From positions 1 through 5,614 of the forward strand of contig DEKZ01000423.1 of NCBI GenBank assembly GCA_002354135.1: a stretch of 5,614 nucleotides of DNA. The letters run 5' to 3'. How positions within the stretch are numbered: the stretch's first letter is position 1; each line of letters begins with the position of its first letter. This stretch comes from Massilia sp. UBA2709. GTDB taxonomy: Bacteria; Pseudomonadota; Gammaproteobacteria; Burkholderiales; Burkholderiaceae_D. Shown one piece after another: positions 5,323 to 5,614 of this stretch. The translations under genes and the position numbers were made by a program. The notes below the pieces were generated by a model, which was not told the DNA's origin, did no database searches, and saw only the letters and a list, made by a program, of their open reading frames with translations.

Positions 5323-5614
5323 TCAACTGGCGCGCTCGGTATCGGACGTGCGCGCTTCGCCTACGCGCATGTCGCCAACGCGCATGTCGCCAACGCGCAT
5401 GTCGCCTACGCGCACCCGCGCCAGGGCCGCCAGGATCTCGTCCGGCTCGGCCGGCTTGGCGATGTGCAGGTCGAAGCCGGCCTCGCGCGCGCGCGCCTTG
5501 TCCTGGAGCTGGCCGTAGCCGGTCAGCGCGATCAGCATCGTGGCGGCGAACTGCGGCATGGCGCGCAGGCGCCGCGCCAGTCCGTAGCCGTTCATGTCGG
5601 GCAGGCCGATGTCG
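5323..5614 (-). CDS. Response-regulator receiver domain, C-terminal fragment with a repeat tail
   Basis: The gene enters from the right edge; 96 codons plus a TGA stop are visible. The first complete codon is the phospho-acceptor Asp (5611-5613) of the motif DIGLPDMNG. The conserved Thr is in ALTGYGQ (codon 5521-5523) and the conserved Lys in HIAKPAE (codon 5455-5457), so the visible half of the receiver is intact. The ALTGYGQ, AGFD and KPAEPDEIL pattern is typical of receivers closing hybrid histidine kinases, often with PAS or GAF sensor domains upstream, none of which is visible here. After the last helix the protein carries a tail of about 30 residues in which RVGDM is repeated, then ends in Arg/Ser/Thr-rich sequence. 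The ATG at 5595 lies inside the domain and is not the start. It is similar in type to the receiver at the left edge but not a close copy. Confidence 0.88.
   Translation of the reverse strand, partial: DIGLPDMNGYGLARRLRAMPQFAATMLIALTGYGQLQDKARAREAGFDLHIAKPAEPDEILAALARVRVGDMRVGDMRVGDMRVGEARTSDTERAS
5361..5420 (-). repeat. 15-bp in-frame tandem repeat coding RVGDM
   Basis: Three full 15-base units (5361-5375, 5376-5390, 5391-5405) and a partial fourth (5406-5414 matching) lie head to tail. The second and third are identical; the first differs at one base. The unit is five codons, so gain or loss of a copy changes tail length without shifting the frame. It encodes RVGDM three times, preceded by an RV and followed by RVGE, just behind the receiver domain. 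Confidence 0.9.

Noticed and set aside
5361..5420. Tandem repeats considered as a CRISPR array
   Set aside because: Units are 15 bp and directly adjacent with no spacers, and they are in frame within a coding sequence.

Overview
The window is GC-rich chromosomal DNA from a proteobacterium. The best guess is a betaproteobacterium of the Oxalobacteraceae (Massilia/Duganella-like). That rests on overall gene style, a probable DUF2863-family protein and a GTAGGGTGGGC-type intergenic repeat. The placement is an inference, because the window holds no rRNA or marker gene.

Layout from left to right: (1) the 3' end of a plus-strand gene whose product ends in a response-regulator receiver domain, 1-342; (2) a minus-strand Nudix hydrolase, 326-751, convergent with it and overlapping by 17 bp; (3) a divergent intergenic region, 752-942; (4) a plus-strand MscS-type mechanosensitive channel, 943-2031; (5) a gene-free stretch, 2032-2373, holding a hairpin-forming, inverted-repeat-bounded repeat element (2051-2273) and a strong bidirectional intrinsic terminator (2325-2357); (6) a minus-strand GT-B glycosyltransferase, 2374-3549; (7) a 483-bp gene-free stretch, 3550-4032, with an AT-rich promoter-like island, a TGTAGGTA/TACCTACA operator-like palindrome and a perfect 12-bp hairpin; (8) a minus-strand cytoplasmic protein of about 401 aa, probably DUF2863, 4033-5238; (9) the 3' end of a second receiver-domain gene on the minus strand, 5323 to the window edge, with a 15-bp in-frame tandem repeat in its tail.

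The genes do not form an obvious pathway. They look like single-gene transcription units: signalling proteins at both edges, nucleotide housecleaning (Nudix), osmotic protection (MscS) and surface-polysaccharide or glycoconjugate synthesis (glycosyltransferase). I found no tRNA, rRNA, CRISPR array, transposase or phage gene. The items most worth a second look are the repeat element downstream of the channel gene, the operator-like palindrome upstream of the glycosyltransferase and the repeat tail on the second receiver. None of them amounts to a clear new system.
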